From the NCBI GenBank assembly GCA_002049455.2, contig KV918955.1:62001-126000 (forward strand): a stretch of DNA of 64,000 bases, given 5' to 3'. Below are positions 11,505 to 21,128 of the stretch, one piece after another. The notes below the pieces were generated by a model, which saw only the letters and a program-made list of their open reading frames with translations, made no database searches and was not told where the DNA came from. The first letter of the stretch is position 1. Each line of letters starts with the position of its first letter. A program made the position numbers and the translations under genes. The DNA comes from Porphyra umbilicalis. Its lineage: Eukaryota; Rhodophyta; Bangiophyceae; Bangiales; Bangiaceae.

Positions 11505-13151
11505 ATGTCTACTGGTGGTACCGGCGGCACTCGGCGAGCCAGAGACGGCAAGTTGCCATCTGGCTACCGGCCGCCGGGCGGGGGACAAGGCACTCCTGCC
11601 GCCTCCGACGCCCCCACGGACGGTGCTCTAACTCCTCCCATCCCTGCGGATCAAGCCGCCTCCGGGCAGATGCAGGTGGTGGAGAGCCTGAAGGCGGCCG
11701 TTGAAGCACTTCAGCGACGCCTAACGGCCCAAGAACAGACTAACGAGTCTCTGGCGCGAGCCAATGACAAGTTGGTCGACGACGTCGAGGCCCTGCGCAA
11801 GGTCGACTCCCATGAGGAGGAACGCCGTGTGGCTAAGTCTCGCCGCCAGTCGGGCGACAAGACCAAGGACGACAAGAAGACGAACAAGGTGATCAAGGAC
11901 AAGTCCGTCCGCAAGGACGCTCCGGCTAACGCCGCGCTTTCCTCATCTTCCGACGATTCCGCGTCTGGGTCAAGCCCGACGTCGTCAGACGACGACAACC
12001 CCAACGCGACGGACACGTCCTCTTCGGACGATGGCCACGGGCCCCCACACCCGCCGTCGCCCCCAAGTGGGTCCTCGCCGAGCGAAAGCTCGAGCGAGTC
12101 GGACGCGGCCGCGCGCAAGCGCCCCACGCCCCCCACCAAACGGAAGGAGCGACTTGAAAAAGCCGATAGGATCAAGGTGATCCGCCCGGCTAATAGCCAC
12201 TTCAAGACACTCCTGGACTACAGGACGTACTTCCTGATCCGCCGTCAACTGACGTATACGCCTAAAGAGGCACAGCGGTCGAACCGTCTCAACAAACGTT
12301 TGGACGGAGCGTTCCATGGGCAACAGCCATTCACGGGAGGCCTGCCCTTGGGCATCTTCACGTTCTTGACGACCTTTCGCCGCGCGTGCGACGCGGCTGG
12401 GCTGACGCACGGTCAAGCCCTTCCGCTTATGGTCTTTCGACTAGCCGGCAACGCCAAGATGGCCTTCTCCGGCGCGCTTAACAGCACCCTCGGACGTAAG
12501 CGTTACGCCATCCGTACCTACGGAGATGCCGTCAACTGGCTTCTTTCGAAGTATGCGACACACGCAACTATGGCTAACGCCTATCAAGACATCATTACGA
12601 TGAAGCAACAAGACAACGAGGCGCCCACGGCCTTTGGCCATCGCGTGGAAACGCAATGCGACCTCCTGAACGGTTTGTTCGACATCCAAGACGTTAAGGA
12701 CGTCTTCATCACTGGTCTTTCGGACCTTGTGCAAGCGCACGTCCGGGTACTGAACGACCAGTTCCCCGACCGAACCCTGTCCGAGACGGTCGCCACCGCC
12801 CAGATGTACTGGGACGGCACCAACAAGTTGCGTTTGCAACTCAAGATTACCCGCCCCACGGCGATCAAAGTCGCTTACGCGACACAAGACCAGCGGACGA
12901 CGACGGAACGACCGTTCACACCGGTTCGCACCCCGCCGCCCCCTCGGGCAGCCGTCCCTCAAGCCAATCGGGTTGACATCTGTTACAACTGTAACAAGCC
13001 GGGGCACTTCGCCGCACAGTGTGCCGAGCCTTATCGCCCTCGCGAGCGTCGGCAACCGCCTATCGGCGTTCATGCCCTTGCCGACGGCAACGTCGAGGAA
13101 GACGAAGTCGAGCATCCGGCCGACGCCGTGGACGACTCGAAAAACGTCTAG
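11505..13151 (+). CDS. gag: Gag polyprotein (548 aa)
   Basis: Structural protein of the retrotransposon particle. ATG at 11505 follows a ~230 bp leader after the 5' LTR. The first ~220 residues are charged and Ser/Asp/Pro-rich, with a predicted coiled segment near residues 50-100 (LKAAVEALQRRL and what follows). A folded capsid-like region follows (about 240-450; LPLGIFTFLTTFRRACDAAG and WLLSKYATHATMANAYQDI are typical of gypsy Gag). A CCHC zinc knuckle, CYNCNKPGHFAAQC, lies near residue 490 and would bind the RNA genome. The frame ends in TAG at 13149-13151 and overlaps the pol frame, which is offset by -1. Confidence 0.9.
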   Translation: MSTGGTGGTRRARDGKLPSGYRPPGGGQGTPAASDAPTDGALTPPIPADQAASGQMQVVESLKAAVEALQRRLTAQEQTNESLARANDKLVDDVEALRKVDSHEEERRVAKSRRQSGDKTKDDKKTNKVIKDKSVRKDAPANAALSSSSDDSASGSSPTSSDDDNPNATDTSSSDDGHGPPHPPSPPSGSSPSESSSESDAAARKRPTPPTKRKERLEKADRIKVIRPANSHFKTLLDYRTYFLIRRQLTYTPKEAQRSNRLNKRLDGAFHGQQPFTGGLPLGIFTFLTTFRRACDAAGLTHGQALPLMVFRLAGNAKMAFSGALNSTLGRKRYAIRTYGDAVNWLLSKYATHATMANAYQDIITMKQQDNEAPTAFGHRVETQCDLLNGLFDIQDVKDVFITGLSDLVQAHVRVLNDQFPDRTLSETVATAQMYWDGTNKLRLQLKITRPTAIKVAYATQDQRTTTERPFTPVRTPPPPRAAVPQANRVDICYNCNKPGHFAAQCAEPYRPRERRQPPIGVHALADGNVEEDEVEHPADAVDDSKNV

Positions 13152-16100
13152 GCCGGGTGCCCGACTTGGGGTTGCCCGGCGGAACGCGAAAGCGTACGGT
13201 GACAAGACTCTTACGTCGTGCCCTTCGGCACTATGAGATCGCAGCCACGTTAGGCCCATGCCTGCGCATAATGCGAAGTTGCCGCCCTGTCTTAGACACG
13301 GGCGCCGGGGTGAACATAGTGCGAACTAGTGTTCTCCCTTCGAACTGGATGGCTTACGCCGAAGAGTTGACTACGCTTCCGCGCATCCGAGATGCAAACA
13401 ACAATCGTCTTGTGACGAAGTATGCCATACATCTGTATGTAGACACCGGAGGTGTGCGTCTATTTGACCGATTCCTCGTTGCCGACAACTTGTCAGTCCC
13501 GTGCATTCTTGGCACCGAGTTCATTGAACAAAACATCGAGGGCATTCTGCCGCGCTTGCGCAAGATCGTCTGGCAAGAGCACGTGCGATGCACGGAAGAG
13601 CAACCTCGGCCAACGCCGATCTTAGCTTGTCTTAACGACAGCGCGTGGGACCGCCACTGGCAAGATAAACCCGCTCGGGTTCGAGCCTGTAAACAGGTGC
13701 GTGTCAACGGACACAAGGAGGAGTGGATCATGGCCACGTGCGACACGCCTGGTATGGTTACCATCACACCGAACATTCGGTTGTGCCGACACAAGTCCAT
13801 GGCAGTCGCCCGCGGCATCGCCATCGTCAAACCGGACGAACCATTCCTGGTCAAGTTATGCAACTTCGGCAAGGACCAAGTCATTGTTCGCAAGAACTCT
13901 ACCTTGGGGTTTGCGGAACCCTACCAAGGGCCGATGCTTTCCGCCGTCTTGGATGACAACACCCCAAAGGGTGGAGCCGATAACTCATCGGACGACGCAA
14001 GTCGTGACCCACTCGAGGACCTCGACCTCAGTGAGGCACCCGAGTACCTGCACAAGCAGATTCGAGACATGCTGAAGACGCATTCGTCTATGTGGGATGG
14101 AACCCTTGGCGTCATCCGTGCTACGGAACACGCCATCGTCACTCCTCCCGACGCTCTGCCCATACGGGCCCAACCCTACCGCACCGGGCCGTTCAAACGG
14201 CAGATCATCGCTGATCAGATCAACAAGATGTTGAAGCTCAACGTCATTGCCCCTAGCCATAGTGCTTGGGCAAGCCCCGTGGTAATTGTACCCAAGAAGA
14301 ACGGCAAAGCCCGGTTCTGTGTCGACTATCGTCGGTTAAATAATATCACCAAGAAGGATGCTTATCCCTTGCCTCGGATGGAGGACTGCCTCGACTCCTT
14401 GGGAGATGCCCAGGTGTTCACGTCTCTCGACTGCACCGCGGGGTACTGGCAAGTACCCTTACGCAAGGACGACCAAGAGAGGACGGCGTTCACAACGCAC
14501 TGTGGTATATACCACTGGTTATCCATGCCGTTCGGCTTGACGAACGCGCCCGCTACCTTCCAGCGCGCGTTGGATATTATCCTCTCCGGTTTGAAGTGGC
14601 AGATATGCCTCGTCTACTTAGACGATGTCATCATCTTCTCCGCAAACGCGGAACAACACGTCAAGGACGTTGACACGGTTCTTCACCGTCTCCGCGAAGC
14701 CGGGGTCACCCTCAACTTGGAAAAGTGCACGTGGTTCTCCGATGAGGTCGAGTACCTAGGACACATTGTCCGCCCCGGGCAACTGCATGTGCACAACAAG
14801 AACGTGGATGCTCTGAAGCATGCCAAGTTCCCAACCACAAAGACCCAGCTGAAAAGCTTCTTGGGCATGTGCAACGTCTATCGACGGTTTGTCAAAGACT
14901 TTGCCAAACGAGCAAAGCCCCTGAACGCCCTGACAAGGGCCGAGATCCCACCGGATTTACCACCACCGACGGACGTGGCTATCGCCGCCTTCGAGGACCT
15001 TCGCAACGCACTGTTGTGCCCACCGGTACTTGCCTTGCCGAAGGCCAATCGGAAGCTCGTCGTTGACGTGGACGCCTGCGCCGACCAAGTTGGTTGTACC
15101 CTCCTCCAAGAGGAGCCGGGCGAACTGCTTCACCCTGTCGGGTATTGGAGCCGAGGACTCACTGCTGCAGAGAAAAACTACTCCACCACGGAGCGAGAAT
15201 GCCTCGGCGTTGTGTGGGCTGTCCTCAAGTTGAGGCACTTCCTTGACGGACAACGCTTCCTCATCCGAACGGATCACCAAGCACTTAGCTGGATCTACAG
15301 CACAACCGACTCAAGCGGACGCTTGATGCGATGGCGACTTCGCCTCTCCGATTATATATTCGATATGGTTTATAAACCAGGTGCATCTCACCACTTGCCC
15401 GACTTCCTGTCGCGCGCCTCTACGGCGGCGCCGCCAGAAGATATCCATGATGATATACCTTGTCTGGCATTGGCCGAGACGGCCAACGGCTTAAGAACGG
15501 GGAGGTACACGGGTACCGACACACCGGAACCGGTGGAGTTCGACGACGTTGTCGAAGCACAACAAACAGACGACTTCTGCGTCGAGATGTCCACTCGCGT
15601 GGAGCGCGGAACGGCCAAGGCCTTCTTCCGCGATGAGCATCACGCTCTGTACCGCCGTGCGCCTTACGGCAAACAGTTGGTTATTCCAAAGTCGCTACGC
15701 GAACGCGTGTTGACCCTCGAGCACCACGCAACCGTGGCCGCCCATCCTGGTATGAACCGGATGTATTACACCATGCGCAAGGCATACTACTGGCCTTCAA
15801 TGGTGACGGATATTCATTCGACCATCACCAAGTGTACAACGTGTGCGCAAAACCGCCTCGCCTTGCGGCGACACACCACGCCCTTGACCCTGTTCCAGGC
15901 TACCGAGCCTCTCACGGAGCTATCCGTTGACATCTTTGGGCCCATCCCGGCCTCCAAGAAGGGCAACCGCTTCATCTTGGTTATCACCGACCGCTTCGCC
16001 AAGCTCACCAAGTGCGTCGCCTTGCGGCGAATCACGGCTATGTCAGTGGCGTCAGCCATCATCGACGCGTGGGTGTCAGCCTACGGGCCACCGGACCGAA

Positions 16101-17620
16101 TCCTATCGGACCAAGGGCCCCAGTTCATGTCGAACTTCTTCATCGCTGTGATGAAAATGCTTGGCATTGAAACGGTTCGCACCACGGCGTATCACCCCCA
16201 AACCAATGGGCAAGTTGAACGGTACAACCGTACCATGGCTACGCAGCTGCGACACTACGTCGCCGACGACCCATCACGATGGGATGAGCTACTCCCGGTA
16301 ATCACCATGGCGTATAATAGCCAACCACATCGGTCGACGGGCATCGCCCCATTTGAGCTTGTTATCCCAAGGCGGATCCCCAACCTCACGGTTCGCAACT
16401 TGCCCCCGGGCACTCCGCTTACCAATAAGGGAACGCTCAAGGATGGGTCACCCCTAGCTCGCAAGCGCGAGTTCATGGCCCGCCTGCGCAAGCAGATCCC
16501 CATCGTGGTCGAGGCCTTGCGTAAGACGCAACAACGTTACAAACGTAACTTCGACCATCGGGTCGCAACCCGCAATGCGGACGTCAAGATCGGCGACTAC
16601 GTATACACGACCAACCACGATCGGCAAAACAAGCTGCAAAGCAAAGCCATTGGACCCTTCGTGGTCGTCGACGCGGACGCGGACGCCTCCACGTTTGTCA
16701 TTGACATTGACGGCGAGGAGAAACGCGTCAGCAGTGACCATGTCACCCCCGCTCCTCGTCCAACGACGACGGACAAGGTTCCACACCCCTTGCTAGATGG
16801 TCTAGACCAACGCAAGTCAACCCCGGCAACTGCCGATGAGTATGTGATCGACAAACTCCTAGGCTTACGCCAGACGGGTGACAGCTATAGCGCTAAGGTG
16901 CGCTGGTTCGACTACGGGTCGAAAGACGACACCTGGGAACCCCTGGAGAACCTCCCCCGCAACCTGGTGGTGCGTTTCCTTCGACAGAAGAAGAAGCATG
17001 TACCGGGGTACGAGTGGCAAACGCCAACGCGACGAAGTCGCCGACAGGCCGGGCTCACAACCGTGGCCAACATCGTCATGGACTCCACGTGGATACCCAC
17101 TATCCAACATGTCCATGTTACCGGTGACGGAGTTATCCATGCCGATGTCTCTTGGACAGAGTCAAGTACCGACGTTGCAATTAAGGAAGTAATTCCTGTG
17201 GCGTGGCTCAAGTCCACTCTGCCGTCCATGACGCGCAACTTTGCGTATGACCCCCAACTTGCCTTGCGGCATTTCTCTCGGCTGAACCGTGTTTACGGCC
17301 CGTACACATATGTGTGGCCGAAATCCGCACAGGCGACACTGATCGGGAGCGATCCCCCCGTACCAGTGCTCCCCAACGGGTTTCTGGTACCTCCGGTGCA
17401 ACACTTGGACTCAGTCCTTCGACGCTTGGTAACAACCACAGAAGGAGCAACCGTGGTAATACCACAATGGACCAACGCCAGTTGGTACGCTACTGCCATA
17501 CGTGCATGTTTCGAGTACGAAGTGCTTTTATCAGCAGACTCAAGGGATACAAATCCCACAACATGGGCCATGATGGCCTGCCACTTCCTTCATCGCTATG
17601 ACGATAAGCAGAAAAACTGA
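13019..17620 (+). CDS. pol: Pol polyprotein: PR-RT-RNase H-INT-chromodomain
   Basis: Residues are counted from the open-frame start at 13019; translation probably enters by -1 shift near 13142. Protease: LDTGAG, catalytic D93. Reverse transcriptase: FCVDYRRLN, FGLTNAPATFQ and YLDD at 533. RNase H: VDVDACADQVG, TERECLGVVWA and RTDHQALSW. Integrase: HHCC zinc site (HPGMNRMYYTMRKAYYWPSM then CTTCAQN) and catalytic D971, D1031 and E1067, the last two 35 apart. A chromodomain lies near 1273-1325 (VRWFDYGSKDDTWEPLENL). About 190 further residues follow, including VVIPQWTNASWYATA, a part not usual in chromoviruses. The frame is intact to TGA, so the element looks capable of transposition. The chromodomain would direct integration to modified histones. 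Confidence 0.95.
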   Translation: MCRALSPSRASATAYRRSCPCRRQRRGRRSRASGRRRGRLEKRLGRVPDLGLPGGTRKRTVTRLLRRALRHYEIAATLGPCLRIMRSCRPVLDTGAGVNIVRTSVLPSNWMAYAEELTTLPRIRDANNNRLVTKYAIHLYVDTGGVRLFDRFLVADNLSVPCILGTEFIEQNIEGILPRLRKIVWQEHVRCTEEQPRPTPILACLNDSAWDRHWQDKPARVRACKQVRVNGHKEEWIMATCDTPGMVTITPNIRLCRHKSMAVARGIAIVKPDEPFLVKLCNFGKDQVIVRKNSTLGFAEPYQGPMLSAVLDDNTPKGGADNSSDDASRDPLEDLDLSEAPEYLHKQIRDMLKTHSSMWDGTLGVIRATEHAIVTPPDALPIRAQPYRTGPFKRQIIADQINKMLKLNVIAPSHSAWASPVVIVPKKNGKARFCVDYRRLNNITKKDAYPLPRMEDCLDSLGDAQVFTSLDCTAGYWQVPLRKDDQERTAFTTHCGIYHWLSMPFGLTNAPATFQRALDIILSGLKWQICLVYLDDVIIFSANAEQHVKDVDTVLHRLREAGVTLNLEKCTWFSDEVEYLGHIVRPGQLHVHNKNVDALKHAKFPTTKTQLKSFLGMCNVYRRFVKDFAKRAKPLNALTRAEIPPDLPPPTDVAIAAFEDLRNALLCPPVLALPKANRKLVVDVDACADQVGCTLLQEEPGELLHPVGYWSRGLTAAEKNYSTTERECLGVVWAVLKLRHFLDGQRFLIRTDHQALSWIYSTTDSSGRLMRWRLRLSDYIFDMVYKPGASHHLPDFLSRASTAAPPEDIHDDIPCLALAETANGLRTGRYTGTDTPEPVEFDDVVEAQQTDDFCVEMSTRVERGTAKAFFRDEHHALYRRAPYGKQLVIPKSLRERVLTLEHHATVAAHPGMNRMYYTMRKAYYWPSMVTDIHSTITKCTTCAQNRLALRRHTTPLTLFQATEPLTELSVDIFGPIPASKKGNRFILVITDRFAKLTKCVALRRITAMSVASAIIDAWVSAYGPPDRILSDQGPQFMSNFFIAVMKMLGIETVRTTAYHPQTNGQVERYNRTMATQLRHYVADDPSRWDELLPVITMAYNSQPHRSTGIAPFELVIPRRIPNLTVRNLPPGTPLTNKGTLKDGSPLARKREFMARLRKQIPIVVEALRKTQQRYKRNFDHRVATRNADVKIGDYVYTTNHDRQNKLQSKAIGPFVVVDADADASTFVIDIDGEEKRVSSDHVTPAPRPTTTDKVPHPLLDGLDQRKSTPATADEYVIDKLLGLRQTGDSYSAKVRWFDYGSKDDTWEPLENLPRNLVVRFLRQKKKHVPGYEWQTPTRRSRRQAGLTTVANIVMDSTWIPTIQHVHVTGDGVIHADVSWTESSTDVAIKEVIPVAWLKSTLPSMTRNFAYDPQLALRHFSRLNRVYGPYTYVWPKSAQATLIGSDPPVPVLPNGFLVPPVQHLDSVLRRLVTTTEGATVVIPQWTNASWYATAIRACFEYEVLLSADSRDTNPTTWAMMACHFLHRYDDKQKN
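13139..13145 (+). promoter_or_regulatory. Candidate -1 frameshift site between gag and pol
   Basis: GAAAAAC lies two codons before the gag stop, read as TCG AAA AAC GTC TAG in gag. A slip of -1 gives GAA AAA CGT and enters the long pol frame. It resembles, but is not, the ideal A AAA AAC heptamer. The position and the -1 offset of pol support it. Confidence 0.5.
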
Positions 17621-17762
17621 GAAGTGGATACGAACATGTCAAACGACAAACAACAACAAGACGAAGAAACATCAACACCCTAAAAAGGCGTAAGACCCCG
17701 ACATTGTCAACCCCACCCCCCCACCGGGGTCAACCGAGCAAGTCACTGAGCAGTGAACCTCG

Positions 17763-19721
17763 CTACTCCTCGTCGTCACGACGACGCGAGTCCCGACGGG
17801 AATCGCGGCTCGCGCCAACACTGGCCGCCGACTCCTGCGAGACACTACGCGCACGCGTGTTGCGCGCCGAGTGCGGAACCCCCGTCGACGGGCCTCCGCC
17901 CTCGTGGGTCCGACGACCAAGGATGCTCTGCGCGTTGAAGCGCGCCGGCGCGGCCTCCTCCTCTGGCTGTATAGCCTCGAGGTGCTGGGCGAAGCGCCCG
18001 TAGTTGGCTTCGCCGTCAACGGCGCGAGCCACGGCATGTCCAATAATGGACAAAGCCGACTCGACACCCCGTCCGTCCGCGCGCTCAACAGCGGTACGCA
18101 AGCCTGCGATCTGCTCGACCCAGGCGCTAGCCACCGCCGACAAGGCTGCCCCGCGGGGCGCGCGAACGCGTACATCGCGCGCGCGCGCCGACCCAAACAA
18201 GGCAACCGCCGCGGTTGACGACGCGCGGGTCGGCCAAGTGGCATCCACCGACCGTGGCGGAGAGGGCGAGCGATCGCGCCGCGGTGAACGCGGGCGGTAG
18301 CGGCCCTCGCGGGCGTCGCCAACGGCGTGAGCCCAGGTCCGACGACCACGACGCCACACCCCGGGATGGTTCGAAGTAATTCGAGCCATCGGGAGTGGCG
18401 CGTTCGGGTCCAACGCCCAGTCGAAATCGACACAAGGGTGGCGCAGGCAAAAGCCGTATTCCTTGGTCGGGTCGACCGTGACCCGCACCTGCCGGGCTTC
18501 CCCGGAGTCGCGGTCGCGCCAGACGACGTCCTTAAGGACCTCCCGCCAGGGAAACGCCGTCACGGCTTGACGCATCTTGCCGTACAAGACGTACTTGGCC
18601 TCGCCGTCGGGCGCGTCCTTCAACTTGGACGTATCCAACGCGTCAAAATGACGAAGCGTCTTCGTGTCCAAGTGGACGAAGAGCTTGTCCTCCTGCAGGG
18701 TGTGAACCCACGCAGCAACTAAGTTGCAGTAGTACTCGGAGTACACCTCCTGCCAGACGGAGCTGTAAGCGTTGCGCAACGCGTCCGCCATGTAGGACAC
18801 CACCACGGGGGTCGCCACCCACAACCCCGTGTGGGGCTCCCAGTCCGGGATAGGCGGAAGCCAACGGGACAAGTCGAACGCCCGTGGCGCACGGAGAAAT
18901 CCAGCCGCCCACGCGGTAGGCATCAACTCGCGACCGCGAAAGAAGCGCGTGTCAGCGGCCCGACGGTGGTCGGAGGGGAACATCGGCAGCCGAAAGGGGT
19001 TCGGCAACCCGGTGACCCGCGGACTGCGGTCATCTTCGACATTGTCGTTCTCCTCGTGCTTCACCAGCGCGAGCTGCTCGAGGTACGGCTCCAGACCGGA
19101 GTCGTGCCCGAAAGGGACCGAAAGGTCCTCGGCGAGAGCCCTCTTGAGGAAGACGGCCTTCGGCCAGTTGCGCAATAAGCGACAAAACGAGTTGGCCGCT
19201 GCCTCGATCGACTCTGTACCCTTCACAGGGAACATAAGCGCATTGGCGTACACCAAGCGGTGGAACGGGTGCAACGGCAGTTGGTACCGCACGACCTCGT
19301 TGCAAAACGACATCACCTCGTACACACGACGCTGAGGTCCCTGGTTCCCGAAGTACGGGTCCCCATGGACCTCGGCCACGCGGTCGCCCGCGTGGTCCGG
19401 CAACCCGGCTTGCGCCATCACGTCGATGAAGTCGGGCAACGCCTCGTAGTGAGCGTAAACACGGCGCGTGTGCGCACGAGCGCGATTGCGTACGCACATC
19501 TCGTACAGACGGTTGTCGGTGACCCGCGGGACCCCATCGACCACCTCTACAGGGTTGGCGTGCACGTAGTACGAGCCGCGAGGCCGAAACTGGCGCAAGA
19601 CCTCTGGGTCCGCGGAGCAATCCACTTCCGCGTGGCCACCCGCGGCGGCATGCGCCCCGTCGATGGCCTCACCGCCACCGGCAACGCCGCCGTCCACCGC
19701 CATCGCGGCGGAATCCGCCAT
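17763..19721 (-). CDS. Antisense accessory gene of the retrotransposon (~652 aa)
   Basis: A long frame runs opposite to gag-pol between the pol stop and the 3' LTR. It stays open upstream to 20183 (806 codons), but the first ~154 of those are low-complexity repeat. The ATG at 19721 (MADSAAMAVDG) is the first that precedes complex sequence. Residues ~50-450 look like a folded domain: regular hydrophobic spacing and aromatic segments such as LPLHPFHRLVYANALMFPV, LCRLLRNWP-like stretches and SSVWQEVYSEYYCNLVAAW. The tail is Arg/Ser-rich (RYRPRSPRRDRSPSPPRS and RDSRRDSRRRDDEE), as in RNA-binding or nuclear proteins. I recognise no family. There is no clear membrane span, so an envelope is unlikely. 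Antisense ORFs at this position are known in a few plant gypsy elements; homology to them is untested. Confidence 0.6.
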   Translation of the reverse strand: MADSAAMAVDGGVAGGGEAIDGAHAAAGGHAEVDCSADPEVLRQFRPRGSYYVHANPVEVVDGVPRVTDNRLYEMCVRNRARAHTRRVYAHYEALPDFIDVMAQAGLPDHAGDRVAEVHGDPYFGNQGPQRRVYEVMSFCNEVVRYQLPLHPFHRLVYANALMFPVKGTESIEAAANSFCRLLRNWPKAVFLKRALAEDLSVPFGHDSGLEPYLEQLALVKHEENDNVEDDRSPRVTGLPNPFRLPMFPSDHRRAADTRFFRGRELMPTAWAAGFLRAPRAFDLSRWLPPIPDWEPHTGLWVATPVVVSYMADALRNAYSSVWQEVYSEYYCNLVAAWVHTLQEDKLFVHLDTKTLRHFDALDTSKLKDAPDGEAKYVLYGKMRQAVTAFPWREVLKDVVWRDRDSGEARQVRVTVDPTKEYGFCLRHPCVDFDWALDPNAPLPMARITSNHPGVWRRGRRTWAHAVGDAREGRYRPRSPRRDRSPSPPRSVDATWPTRASSTAAVALFGSARARDVRVRAPRGAALSAVASAWVEQIAGLRTAVERADGRGVESALSIIGHAVARAVDGEANYGRFAQHLEAIQPEEEAAPARFNAQSILGRRTHEGGGPSTGVPHSARNTRARSVSQESAASVGASRDSRRDSRRRDDEE

Positions 19722-19753
19722 CGCGTTGGCCGTCCGGGGGGTGTTTACCCTGA

Positions 19754-19905
19754 CCGTCGCCGCCGGGCTGGCCGCGCTTGCCGCCCTTGCCGCCGTCGCC
19801 GCCGGGCTGGCCGCGCTTGCCGCCCTTGCCGCCGTCGCCGCCGGGCTGGCCGCGCTTGCCGCCCTTGCCGCCGTCGCCGCCGGGTGGCCGCGCTTGCCGC
19901 CTTGC
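19754..19905. repeat. 39 bp tandem repeat, about 4 copies
   Basis: CGCCGGGCTGGCCGCGCTTG recurs at 39 bp steps (19761, 19800, 19839; a variant at 19878). It lies just upstream of the likely start of the antisense gene and is in frame with it (13 residues per unit), so it could be either leader or N-terminal coding sequence. Confidence 0.85.
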
Positions 19906-20734
19906 CGCCGGCTTGCCGCCTTGCCGCCGGGCTTGCCGCCTTGCCGCCGTGCGCGCCGCCCCCCCCCACTCCGCGCAAACCCACACTCACCGGGCCCAAC
20001 ACCTCGCGGTGTGCCACCTTGCGGCGACGCACCCCTACTCAACCTTGCCGTTAGGCAGCGACCTGTGCGCGAGCACGAAGACACGGGATGGCCCCGTGCC
20101 GATAACAACGCGGACCCGCACCCCGGCTTCCGCCGTGTCGTCGGGGGAGTCAACACCCCGACGAGGGCGGCGCCTGCCGGCACAACGACAACCAGCTGGT
20201 GCTACCCCGCGCGCCCGACTCGGTGCTAACCGGCCTGGAGGTGTGAACCCCACAACCACGCTCGGCACCACGGACCCGCGCCCCGGCTTTCGCCGTGTCG
20301 TCGGGGTAGTCAAACCCCCGACGAAGGAAGCGCCACTCGGCGCCGACGACGGTTGTCCCAACGCGTGTTGCACGACGCACCCGCGCACCAACGGGTCTTA
20401 ACCCCGACGCTGGTCGCCTGTCAACCGGCCGTCTGGCCACCACGCCGACGCCGACGCCGACTCCTCTGCGAGGGCGCGTGTGCGCGCAAGCGCCGGTCGG
20501 ATCCGCAGCGTCAGCTGCCCGCCACCCACGCCCACGCGTGTGTGGCGGGACGGTCGCGACCGACGACGGCGAACCGCCACCTCCCCCCAATCGGGACTGG
20601 GCGGCGCGCCCCCCCACGGCTCCCACCGCCTGGGCGGTTGCGCCCGCGCGGGCCCGTAAGGGGCCGCGATCGCCCAATCGGGTTTCACCATCCTCGGATC
20701 TCACCGGGACGGTTCGAATCTCGCGTTGGAGGTA
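19906..20734. other. Retrotransposon non-coding region before the 3' LTR
   Basis: No convincing gene. Two diverged direct copies of a ~60 bp stretch beginning CGGACCCGC lie at 20111 and 20271. The last bases before the 3' LTR (GTTGGAGGTA) form only a weak polypurine tract. The region is positioned to hold the promoter of the antisense gene. Confidence 0.5.
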
Positions 20735-21128
20735 TGTAGCATATCTCTGCTACCAATTGGCAATTAGCCACGGGTAGCCCCCTTGACTGGCCGAATCCAC
20801 GGATGTGTGTGACTCGGCTTGTGGCACGCCCTTTGGGGGGTTACTTCCGCATTGTTTATTTTTTATTGCTTGTTTGCTTGCCTGTCTTATCTGTCTGCCG
20901 GCACTCATTACGATCGCTTGATCGGATGGTCGATCGACCAGTGCCGTTGTTTGTATTAAACCACCATGGGTCCGGGGTCGCCGTCGTGGGCACCACCCGG
21001 CTCCCCATCGGATGCCCTTCAACAAAAGGTCTTTCTTCCTCGCCGCGACGGCGATAGAACTCGCTTTATTGCTTGGCTACGGTCGGTCTCAGTACACTGG
21101 TAATTGAACTAACGTTATTAATACCACA
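20735..21128 (+). repeat. 3' LTR (394 bp)
   Basis: Same length and termini as the 5' LTR and near-identical to it. CAGGG follows directly at 21129-21133. Confidence 0.95.

Larger units (their letters stand above)
10881..21128 (+). mobile_element. Ty3/gypsy chromodomain LTR retrotransposon (10.2 kb, complete)
   Basis: Two 394 bp LTRs starting TGTAGC and ending CCACA enclose gag, pol (protease, reverse transcriptase, RNase H, integrase, chromodomain) and a long antisense gene. A 5 bp duplication (CAGGG) flanks the element, and the empty site is seen in Helitron copy 2. The LTRs differ at only about two places that I can see (for example GCCCGTCAAC versus GCCCTTCAAC), so the insertion is young. 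The order PR-RT-RH-INT-chromodomain is that of chromoviruses. The element is unusually long for this group because of about 3.1 kb between pol and the 3' LTR. Confidence 0.95.

Noticed and set aside
17763-20183. Envelope gene for the gypsy element
   Set aside because: The frame is antisense, lacks a signal peptide, membrane span or fusion-type segment.
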